Positions 9,806 to 16,643 of a DNA stretch of 64,000 nucleotides are shown piece after piece. The stretch lies in the NCBI GenBank assembly GCA_020073385.1, contig JAIQFH010000004.1:62001-126000 (forward strand), given 5' to 3'. Below the pieces are notes generated by a model. It did not search any database. It saw only the letters and a program-made list of their open reading frames with translations, and was not told where the DNA came from. Within the stretch, counting starts at the first letter, position 1. The number at the start of each line of letters is the position of its first letter. The DNA is from Terriglobia bacterium. GTDB taxonomy: Bacteria > Acidobacteriota > Terriglobia > Terriglobales > Acidobacteriaceae. A program made the translations under genes and the position numbers.

Positions 9806-10164
9806 ATGGTTTCCTTGGCGGCAGCGGGTTGAGAGGAGTTCCAGGACAAGTCGTCGGTGAAGCAGGAGCGGGTGCCACGATGACAGACCAGGCCGGCACC
9901 CTCAACTTCGACGCGCACGAGCAAGGTGTCGCGGTCGCAGTCTGTGGCGGCTGAGACCACGCGGAGGCGATTGCCGGAGGTCTCACCCTTGGTCCAGAGT
10001 TTCTGGCGGGTGCGGCTGAAGAAGGTGACATAGCCGCCGGCGAGCGTGCGATCGAGGGCCTCCTGGTTCATGAATCCAACCATGAGCACCTCGCCGTCGG
10101 AGGCGTTTTGCACTACGGCGGGGATTAGCCCGTCCAGTTTCTCGAAATCGAGTTCAGTGTTCAT
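9802..10164 (-). CDS. hisI: Phosphoribosyl-AMP cyclohydrolase
   Basis: A 120-residue enzyme opening the adenine ring of PR-AMP. Family signatures are [33 protein letters not shown], the Mg-binding Asp cluster TDCDRDTLL and the zinc Cys motif [10 protein letters not shown]. No HisE (pyrophosphohydrolase) domain is fused and no hisE gene lies in the operon. It is the first structural gene. A GGAG ribosome binding site sits just downstream of the U tract of the attenuator terminator. Confidence 0.95.
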   Translation of the reverse strand: MNTELDFEKLDGLIPAVVQNASDGEVLMVGFMNQEALDRTLAGGYVTFFSRTRQKLWTKGETSGNRLRVVSAATDCDRDTLLVRVEVEGAGLVCHRGTRSCFTDDLSWNSSQPAAAKETI

Positions 10165-10176
10165 ACTCTTCTCCGG

Positions 10177-10216
10177 AAAATAAAAAGCCCGCTGAGCTTG
10201 GCTGCGTCAGCGGGCT
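10177..10216 (-). terminator. Intrinsic terminator of the his attenuator
   Basis: On the minus strand AGCCCGCTGA (10216-10207) pairs perfectly with TCAGCGGGCT (10195-10186) across an 11-base loop, followed by TTTTTATTTT. This is a textbook Rho-independent terminator placed between the histidine-rich leader and hisI. Its 5' arm can instead pair with GTCGGCGGG inside the leader gene (10261-10253): nine pairs, one of them G-U. That pairing is mutually exclusive with the terminator. Confidence 0.93.
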
Positions 10217-10236
10217 GAACTTGCTATGAGTGCTGG

Positions 10237-10311
10237 TTAGATCTGGTGCACCCCCGCCGACACGCTGTGCGCGTGATGGTGATGATGGCGGTGGTGGACG
10301 TGAGACGACAT
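10237..10311 (-). CDS. hisL: his operon leader peptide (attenuation)
   Basis: A 24-codon reading frame beginning MSSHVHHRHHHHHAH and ending with TAA at 10239-10237. Ten of 24 residues are His, including five in a row. It lies directly upstream of an intrinsic terminator and the his structural genes. It is therefore best read as a sensor of charged tRNA-His: stalling on the His run (10300-10267) would leave the antiterminator arm at 10261-10253 free, whereas a ribosome reaching the stop codon would cover it. There is no convincing ribosome binding site. The likely promoter puts transcription start only a few bases before the ATG, so the leader may be translated from a leaderless mRNA. The regulatory role is inferred from layout. 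Confidence 0.9.
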   Translation of the reverse strand: MSSHVHHRHHHHHAHSVSAGVHQI

Positions 10312-10320
10312 TGCACTTAC

Positions 10321-10350
10321 AGCATATGGCGGGAGCGATTTCTGGGTCAA
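10321..10350 (-). promoter_or_regulatory. Predicted sigma70-type promoter of the his operon
   Basis: On the minus strand TTGACC (10350-10345) and TATGCT (10326-10321) are separated by 18 bases. Transcription would begin near 10314-10312, 1-3 bases ahead of the leader-peptide ATG at 10311. The match is good but not perfect (5/6 and 4/6). Confidence 0.55.
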
Positions 10351-10628
10351 TACCATTTAGGCCTCGGGGGCCAACTGTTCTTTCGATTTGTGCTATCTGT
10401 AATTTGGATGATCACAAGGCGATCGCTCGGGATGAGAAGGGGCGAGTTGATTGGGGAAACCTCGACGTTCGAGAGCTTCCGCGTGGCGGATCATGGCGCA
10501 GGCCTCCGGCCGATTTTAGAGATGCTGCCGGTTCAGATGATCACGATTGCATTGGCAGCGCTGGCTGGACGTGACGCGGGGAAATTCGAACGGGCGGAAA
10601 AATCACCACAACGGAGTAGATGCCGGAA
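10351..10628. other. Non-coding stretch upstream of the his promoter
   Basis: Between the his promoter and the end of the ferredoxin-flavoprotein gene I see no credible gene. Small palindromes are present (for example CTCGACGTTCGAG around 10462-10474), but there is no clear U-tract terminator. Open frames here on the plus strand have no recognisable content. Confidence 0.4.
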
Positions 10629-12020
10629 CTAACCCACGGGCGCAGCCGCAGCCTGAGCGAGCTGCTTGCGCTCGGCATCGGCCTGCTTGGCAGCCTTGCT
10701 GGTTTCGAGCGTGACGTCGCACGACCCAAAGCCGATGCCAACTTTCTGCAAAAACGCGGTGGGCGGCGTGCCTCCAGCGAAGATCCAAACGAAGTCATTG
10801 GGGAGTTCCTGCCGGGTACCGGCTACGTCGAGAATCACTGACTCAAGTTTGAACTCGACCGGGCTGGAGTTGAAGATCACACGCACTTTTCCCGATTTCG
10901 CAAACTCTTCGATGCGCTTGGCGTTGCGCTCTTTGATGCGACTGAAACGTTCGCTGCGGTAGGAGAGCGTGACCTGATTACCTTTTTGACTGGCCAGTCC
11001 CATGGCGGCTTCCACGGCGCTGTCGCCGCCGCCGATCACCAGAATCTTCTTGTTGATGTAGTGGTCGGCCTCGATGAGGCGGTACATAACCTTGGGCAGA
11101 TCTTCGCCTTTGACGCCGAGCTTGCGCGGCTCGCCAGCACGTCCGAGGGCGAGAACGACGTTTCGGGATCGATATTGATTGGTTGCAGTGATAATAGTGA
11201 AGGTCCCGTCTGGGCCTTTCTGAATGTCGTCGACCTTCTCGCCAGTGGAAACGTTAAAGTCGGCGCGATTGAGGATCATGTCCCAGAAGGCCAGCAGGTT
11301 CTCTTTTGACAGCTGCATCTTCTTGAACTTGCCGTACATGGGAAATTCGACCGGGCTGGTCATGACGAGCTTCTGACGGGGATACTTCGCGACGGTGCCG
11401 CCGATCTCGTCGCGCTCGATGGTCAGGTATTTCATCTTGTTCTCGATGGCACGTAGAGAGGCGCTGATTCCAGCGGGTCCTGCGCCAATGATGACAAGAT
11501 CGTGCACGCCTTGCATGGGCGGTACCGGGTGAGCCTTGATGCGGGCGGCAATTGTGTCGACGCAGTCGCGGCCCTGATTGACCGCATTCTTGATCAGCGC
11601 GAGGCCGCCAAGCTCACCGACGATGAACATACCCGGAACAGTGGTTTCGTGTTCCGGCGTGAGCTGAGGCATGTCGCGAGCCATACTGGGGCTGGCCATG
11701 ACCATCGTGATGGCGCCCACAGGGCAGGCATCGGCGCAGAGACCGTGGCCAATGCACTTGTGCCCGTTTACGATGACAGCTTTGCCGGCGATCATGGCCA
11801 GGACATCGCCTTCCGGGCAGACGCTGGTGCAGGTGGCGCAACCTATGCAGTAATTGTTGTCAATGTGTGGGTGTTGCGCTTTAGGGCCCTCGGAGAAGAG
11901 CTTACCCTTCTCAGCGGCTTCGCGGGCGCGTACTTCCCGCTTCTTCAGGCTTCTGAGATAAATAATCAGAAAGAAGAAGCAGATGACGCCGCCGATGCCG
12001 TAGGTAAGCAGGGTATCCAT
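10629..12020 (-). CDS. Membrane-anchored ferredoxin-domain FAD/NAD(P) oxidoreductase
   Basis: A 463-residue protein with one N-terminal membrane helix (about residues 5-24). A ferredoxin-like module follows at about 55-110, then a thioredoxin-reductase-like flavoprotein from about 165: FAD motif VIIGAGPAGISAS, NAD(P) motif ILVIGGGDSAVEAA, and C-terminal FVWIFAGGTPPTAFL. The first cluster motif CIGCATCTSVCP is complete. The second reads CIGHGLCADACP, with His where the second Cys normally is. It probably moves electrons between NAD(P)H or ferredoxin and the b-cytochrome encoded 3 bases upstream, on the cytoplasmic face. It is the last gene of the electron-transfer locus. The exact partner and direction are unknown. 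Confidence 0.85.
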   Translation of the reverse strand: MDTLLTYGIGGVICFFFLIIYLRSLKKREVRAREAAEKGKLFSEGPKAQHPHIDNNYCIGCATCTSVCPEGDVLAMIAGKAVIVNGHKCIGHGLCADACPVGAITMVMASPSMARDMPQLTPEHETTVPGMFIVGELGGLALIKNAVNQGRDCVDTIAARIKAHPVPPMQGVHDLVIIGAGPAGISASLRAIENKMKYLTIERDEIGGTVAKYPRQKLVMTSPVEFPMYGKFKKMQLSKENLLAFWDMILNRADFNVSTGEKVDDIQKGPDGTFTIITATNQYRSRNVVLALGRAGEPRKLGVKGEDLPKVMYRLIEADHYINKKILVIGGGDSAVEAAMGLASQKGNQVTLSYRSERFSRIKERNAKRIEEFAKSGKVRVIFNSSPVEFKLESVILDVAGTRQELPNDFVWIFAGGTPPTAFLQKVGIGFGSCDVTLETSKAAKQADAERKQLAQAAAAPVG

Positions 12021-12023
12021 TAA

Positions 12024-12971
12024 CTAAAAATACCCTAAAACGAACTGCAGCCCAATATGCAGCAGGGCTAGTACTGCAAAGGCGTAGCTGAAAGGTTTGT
12101 GAACCACATGCCAGAGGTGAAACACCTTTTGCGAGCGCGAAAGGAAGAGTAGACGCTTGGAAAGGGCGGCTTCTTCAGCGGCAGCATGGATCGCCTTCTC
12201 GAGTTCGCGATGCTGTGTGGGGAAGAATCCGAAAAGCGTCGTGAGATATTCGCCAACGCTCAAAGCATGACGACGAAGGCGTGCCACACCGAACATGCGG
12301 ACGACGTCGAGGATCATCATGTAGATCAGAGCGATCGGGATGGGCAAGCGTGCGACCTGTTGGGCGTTGGGCATGCGCAGCAGATCCTTGAGATCGGCCT
12401 CGGGAAGAAGTCGCTGCGTGGCCAGTTCCCGGGAAAGGCTCTCCTGCAATTCCTGCAATTCCTTCATCGAGAGCTCTACGGTGGTGACTCTCCGGGGAAT
12501 TTGGGCGTAGAGATACCGTCCGACGACGCCGCTGGCTGAAACCGCAAACATGATCCAGAAGGCCATGCCGGCGATGCCTCTAAATTTCAAGGTGGAGTGG
12601 AAGGCGATAATAAAGGGTGCAGTCAGGCCCATGAGCACGTGGATATCCAGCCAGTGCCGCGTCTTTCCAATCTGGCCGAGCCATGCCCAGTGCTTGCGGA
12701 TCGGGTACAGGAAGATTCCGATGAACAGGGCGACGCCCATGAACCCGAGATAGAGGCCGATCGGGCCGCTGGGGCGCAGCATGTGATGCTTGGGCGAGAA
12801 CGGGCGGTCCATCGCCGAGAGTTTGTAGTAGTCGAAGCCATAGACGAAGATAGCCAAGTTGGTGACGACGGCCAGAACATATAACAGGCGCAGGCGGATT
12901 CGATGGCCTCGTTCAGTATCGACTGTCGGTTTGACGCGCTCGGCGACGCGGACTGCAGCGGTTGCACTCAT
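12024..12971 (-). CDS. b-type cytochrome-like integral membrane protein
   Basis: A 315-residue protein with about five to six hydrophobic helices. Helices start at roughly residues 28, 72, 108 and 132, with others near 210 and at the C-terminus. Candidate haem-ligand histidines sit within or beside helices: HWLDIHVLMG, IIAFHST and HLWHVVHKPFSYAFAVLALLHIG. Amphipathic charged segments lie between helices 4 and 5. It looks like a quinone-interacting cytochrome b that could pass electrons between the quinone pool, the flavoprotein and periplasmic multihaem cytochromes. It overlaps the preceding gene by 4 bases. The family is not identified by name; the function is inferred from helices, histidines and neighbours. 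Confidence 0.72.
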   Translation of the reverse strand: MSATAAVRVAERVKPTVDTERGHRIRLRLLYVLAVVTNLAIFVYGFDYYKLSAMDRPFSPKHHMLRPSGPIGLYLGFMGVALFIGIFLYPIRKHWAWLGQIGKTRHWLDIHVLMGLTAPFIIAFHSTLKFRGIAGMAFWIMFAVSASGVVGRYLYAQIPRRVTTVELSMKELQELQESLSRELATQRLLPEADLKDLLRMPNAQQVARLPIPIALIYMMILDVVRMFGVARLRRHALSVGEYLTTLFGFFPTQHRELEKAIHAAAEEAALSKRLLFLSRSQKVFHLWHVVHKPFSYAFAVLALLHIGLQFVLGYF

Positions 12972-13789
12972 TTTTGCGTGACCTTCTCTTCTGTACTTAC
13001 TGAGAATTTCTTGTAGCCCGTGAATTGATGCAAGTTACGCCAGTGCTGGCGCGCGGTTTCGACCTCCACCCGGGCCTGGGTGGGGAACCAGTAGGCCTGC
13101 TTCGAGTCCGCGAAAGTGAGCGGAGAAAAATCGATTTCGGAGGTCATAGTTTTCAATCCGACGTCCTGCAGGGTGTCGGCAATTCCGGCCTCAATTTTAA
13201 CGATGGAACCGGTCTGAGGATCAATCCAGGCGGTCCCCATGAGTTCCAAGGGATACTCCCGTCCTCTCAGAGCCAAGGCAGCGGGAGACTTCATGCCGGG
13301 TACGTGCTGAAACGAGACCTTCTCAACATTGTGGCCGGCAATCACATCCTCGCCGGCGAGGGTGAATTTGAAGGCTTCCGCGTAGACCGGGTGAAACACC
13401 AGGAACAACGTAGCGAAACCGTTGCTTAGAAGCAGGGAAGTGTTCTTGCGGTCCTTCTTGGCTTCGTGAACGGGGATGCGCGACTCCGAGAGATTCAATT
13501 CTCCGCCCGTGTTGGTCAGGATCACGAGATAGTCGTAAGTGGAGTCTTCCTTGAGTTCGACTTTATTGTCCTTGCCCAACTTTTCCTGGCGGACCTGCTC
13601 GGTGCACTTCACGTCCGAGAACTGGTCAAGAAAAACGGAGGTTTGACCGGCGGTACGTTCAAGAATGTCGTTGAGATGCTGGGCCTCCGGAGCACTCGAT
13701 TCCACGGCTGCAAAGCTCAATCCGGCCAGAAGAGCGACGACGGTGGCACCGCGAGCTGCGAGAGTGGCGATTTTGTATATATGCATCAT
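12968..13789 (-). CDS. Secreted LolA-like domain protein
   Basis: A 273-residue protein with a signal peptide (hydrophobic run ending LLAGLSFAAVESS). The mature part contains SNGFATLFLVFHP, MGTAWIDPQTGSIVKIEAG and a C-terminal YWFPTQARVEVETARQHWRNLHQF. The same order of motifs occurs in the C-terminal domains of the three TPR-family proteins at 32.0-36.7 kb, so this is a stand-alone member of the same fold family (outer-membrane lipoprotein-sorting-like beta sandwich). It overlaps both flanking genes by 4 bases, tying it to the cytochrome/porin operon. It may help assemble or anchor outer-membrane components; this is inference. Confidence 0.7.
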   Translation of the reverse strand: MMHIYKIATLAARGATVVALLAGLSFAAVESSAPEAQHLNDILERTAGQTSVFLDQFSDVKCTEQVRQEKLGKDNKVELKEDSTYDYLVILTNTGGELNLSESRIPVHEAKKDRKNTSLLLSNGFATLFLVFHPVYAEAFKFTLAGEDVIAGHNVEKVSFQHVPGMKSPAALALRGREYPLELMGTAWIDPQTGSIVKIEAGIADTLQDVGLKTMTSEIDFSPLTFADSKQAYWFPTQARVEVETARQHWRNLHQFTGYKKFSVSTEEKVTQK

Positions 13790-16494
13790 TCGCGCTTCCT
13801 CCGGTTATCAAAGCGATAGCCAATCGAGAACATGACCTGATCGTAGCTCAGGTCGCCACGGTTGGTGGTGAAGATTCCCTGCAGATAGTAGTGCGGTCCC
13901 AGAACGGTTTCGATGGTTCCGGTCAGGAAACGACTGCGATTGGCAAGAGTGAGCGTGGAGCCGAAATTCTGTTGTCCGATGAGGGCCTCGAGGCGGAGGC
14001 GATCACTCACCTGCCGCGACAGGGAGAAGGATTCGTAGTGTCCATCGCCAAAGGAGCTGTTGAAGCGGGAATAGTGAAGATCGGCACGTAGCTTGACGAC
14101 GGGCAGGCGGCCGAAGGTGAGGCCGTACATCTGATTGATCGAACTCTTAGCGTCACCACTGCGACTGCTGCGCCCGAGGGTGGAACTGATCCAGATTTGC
14201 GGCAAGACTTCGAGGCGTCCGCCGGCGCTGAAGCCTTGGAACAGGAACTTGTCCAGCAGGCCGGTGCCGATCAGAGTCGTATCGAAGGTCGGCACATCGC
14301 GGAAATAGTTGTAGTTGGCATCCAGTTCGAGGCGAGACACAGGATTGACGCGCAGGGTGAAGAAGTTGCGCCCGAGGCCGGGTCCAGGCGACGGAGTTAC
14401 GGCATTTCCCTTTGGGTTGTCGAACTGTGCGGATTCGTAGAGGGCGATGGTGCGCTTGTAGGAGACGGAATCCTCCAAGAAGAGGAATGGACGGTCGATC
14501 GCCCAATTGACCATGCTGATTCCGGCGCCGCTGGTGCTGCTGTAGTGGAAGCCGTTGTAGTCGCCGCCGTCGAAATTCACGAAGGCGCCACTGATGACCC
14601 GGTCAGGGCTATAGTCCCACGAGGAGGGATCGGGAGTGGAGCCGCCGAAGACTCCGAGGATCGTTCCCTTGGACAAATGGACTCCGAAGTATCCGCCATC
14701 GATAGTGTCGAGGCTGGGAGCCCAAGGCAGATACAAGCGGCCGAAACCCGCCACTAGCGCGGAGTTCGGGTTGTCATACGTCATGTTCAGGTGGTAGGTG
14801 CGGTTGAGCGTCTCCTGAAGCGTTCGCTGCGCCGCGGCTGATTCCTTGGTCAGACGACCACGCCAGTAGCCGCTGAGATTCCAGTGCGTACCGCCGATTC
14901 GGGTGATGTCGCCGCGGAAAGCCACTCCGAGATCGGTGCTGTTCACGGTGTTGGCGCCGTGACTCAAGGTCTCGATCGAATCGAAGCCGATGCGGCCGCG
15001 AGCGCGATTCACGGACGGCAGAGGCGGGCGGGGAACTTCCTGGCGCGCCTCTTCGTCGAGCGTGTCCCCTTCGGTAAAGGAAACCACGACAGGATATTGC
15101 CGGGTTGCGCTTAGGGTTCGTTGCTGTACCAGAGTTTCGGTATCGCCGGTGGACAGGTACGCAAGATCGCCAACCTTTACAGGGCGCTTGGGACTGTGGA
15201 TATCGGTGACCGCGGAGGTGTCGGCTACGGCGGAAACTTCGAGTTCCGCGACGATTCGGGGATCGGAGGCGCTTACGCTCTCGCCTTGCTTCGCCGGATG
15301 ATTGGAGTCTTCCACCAGAAGCTTCATGCCTTCCGTTAGACCCTGCGTGCGTCCGCCTTCGAGATAGGCAACGCCGTCGGCGACATACTTGACTCGGAAG
15401 ACGGTTCGAAGACTGGGATCATCGCTGCGAGCGATGAGAGTCGAGGTCGGTGCTGCCGCAGCCGGTTCTGCGGGCGAGGGCGCAGCCTCAGCTGATTCCG
15501 TAACGCTATTCGTGGCCGGAGTTGTGTCTGTTGGCGCGGACGCGGTTTCGGGGGTTGTGGCGGCCGGAGTCGATGGCGCAGCGACTTCAGCAGTCTTCTC
15601 TTCGATCTTGGGAGTCACAGGCTGAACCGGTGCCGTGGTGGATGAAGGAGTCGGCTGGGGCGATGCCGCAGTGGGTGCCGATGGTGTGGGCGCAGTGGTT
15701 ACGGGCTGAACCGGAGCAGGTGCCGCGGCTATCTCTATCGGTTTTTCTTCCGCCTTGGGTGTGGCGGGAGCACGTGGAGAAGAAGTGACTACTCCCGAAG
15801 AAGCATCTGGCTTGGGAGCGATAGCAATCTGGTTCTGATTCAACGTGGACGGAGCAGCAGACGTTGAAGCCGGAGCGGCCGTTTGGGGCTCGGCAACTGC
15901 CGGAGGCGGTGCGGGCACGGAGGCCGTCGATGAGGGCGGCTGGAACGCTGGCCCGGCCACAATAGGAGGCGGCGGGGGCAGAGATGGGCCAGGATTGCCA
16001 GAAGTATCGTCGATCACTGGACCAGAGCCATCCCGATGCCGGCGGAAAACCGCCAGGAGATTGCCCGAAGTGGCAGCCACCGGCGCGCCGTGGGCCACGT
16101 GTTTGTCTTCGCCGGAGATGGTGAGAATGATGGAGGTTCCCTCGGCGGTTACGACGTAAGGGCGAATCTCGTCCACATCAAGAACCACACGGGTGACGTA
16201 TGGAGCCGTGCTGTGCTGGGCGGTTCTGACCTGACGCACACCATTCGCACGGACCGAGACGCTCTTGGTGTTGGGGGTGCAAACCGTGTTAGGAAAATCC
16301 AACAGGATGCGGTGCGGATTCTCCGCGGTTTCAACTGAGGGCTTAACCGGTGCAGTAACCGTGATTTCGATTCGTAAGTCAGATCCCTGGCGCGAAGTCT
16401 TTATAGAACGCACCGAGACAGGGGAGGGGTTCTGTGCCACGGCACAAGACAGCATGAGCGCTAAGAACCCTAGATGTTTTTGAAAAACCGTCAT
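13786..16494 (-). CDS. AMIN-domain outer-membrane beta-barrel protein
   Basis: A 902-residue secreted protein in three parts. After the signal peptide (ending MLSCAVAQ) comes an AMIN-type domain at about 25-130 (LRIEITVTAPVKPSVETAENPHRILLDFPN). A long Pro/Ala/Thr/Ser-rich linker runs over about 150-350, and after a small domain at about 355-450 an aromatic-rich region of about 400 residues shows alternating strand patterns and ends IGYRFDNRRKRE, typical of an outer-membrane barrel. AMIN domains bind peptidoglycan-associated or envelope targets. A barrel encoded beside periplasmic multihaem cytochromes could be the porin sheath of an electron conduit. The gene overlaps its downstream neighbour by 4 bases. 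Domain assignment is good; the conduit role is a hypothesis. Confidence 0.75.
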   Translation of the reverse strand: MTVFQKHLGFLALMLSCAVAQNPSPVSVRSIKTSRQGSDLRIEITVTAPVKPSVETAENPHRILLDFPNTVCTPNTKSVSVRANGVRQVRTAQHSTAPYVTRVVLDVDEIRPYVVTAEGTSIILTISGEDKHVAHGAPVAATSGNLLAVFRRHRDGSGPVIDDTSGNPGPSLPPPPPIVAGPAFQPPSSTASVPAPPPAVAEPQTAAPASTSAAPSTLNQNQIAIAPKPDASSGVVTSSPRAPATPKAEEKPIEIAAAPAPVQPVTTAPTPSAPTAASPQPTPSSTTAPVQPVTPKIEEKTAEVAAPSTPAATTPETASAPTDTTPATNSVTESAEAAPSPAEPAAAAPTSTLIARSDDPSLRTVFRVKYVADGVAYLEGGRTQGLTEGMKLLVEDSNHPAKQGESVSASDPRIVAELEVSAVADTSAVTDIHSPKRPVKVGDLAYLSTGDTETLVQQRTLSATRQYPVVVSFTEGDTLDEEARQEVPRPPLPSVNRARGRIGFDSIETLSHGANTVNSTDLGVAFRGDITRIGGTHWNLSGYWRGRLTKESAAAQRTLQETLNRTYHLNMTYDNPNSALVAGFGRLYLPWAPSLDTIDGGYFGVHLSKGTILGVFGGSTPDPSSWDYSPDRVISGAFVNFDGGDYNGFHYSSTSGAGISMVNWAIDRPFLFLEDSVSYKRTIALYESAQFDNPKGNAVTPSPGPGLGRNFFTLRVNPVSRLELDANYNYFRDVPTFDTTLIGTGLLDKFLFQGFSAGGRLEVLPQIWISSTLGRSSRSGDAKSSINQMYGLTFGRLPVVKLRADLHYSRFNSSFGDGHYESFSLSRQVSDRLRLEALIGQQNFGSTLTLANRSRFLTGTIETVLGPHYYLQGIFTTNRGDLSYDQVMFSIGYRFDNRRKRE

Positions 16495-16550
16495 TCTCTA
16501 TTGCCACTCGCTGGCGCTCCACTTGCCGCCTGAGGGATTTTTAGCTCTGA

Positions 16551-16607
16551 GGCCAGGTTTTAAACCCGGCCCGCGGCCCCTTGGGGCCGTGATTCGCGCT
16601 TGGCTAC
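16551..16607. repeat. Two GC-rich palindromes between the barrel and 49-haem cytochrome genes
   Basis: The palindrome GCCAGGTTTTAAACCCGGC is followed about 10 bases later by GGCCCC-TT-GGGGCC. The pair lies in the 149-base gap and may attenuate or stabilise the transcript between the two genes. No U tract follows in either direction, so I do not call a terminator. Confidence 0.5.
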
Positions 16608-16643
16608 CGTTTCCGGTGAGGCAGGGCGGACCTGCGATCGCGG

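Noticed and set aside
10230-10574. Plus-strand open frames overlapping the his leader region
   Set aside because: They are the complement of the His-codon run and promoter; no ribosome binding site or protein-like composition.
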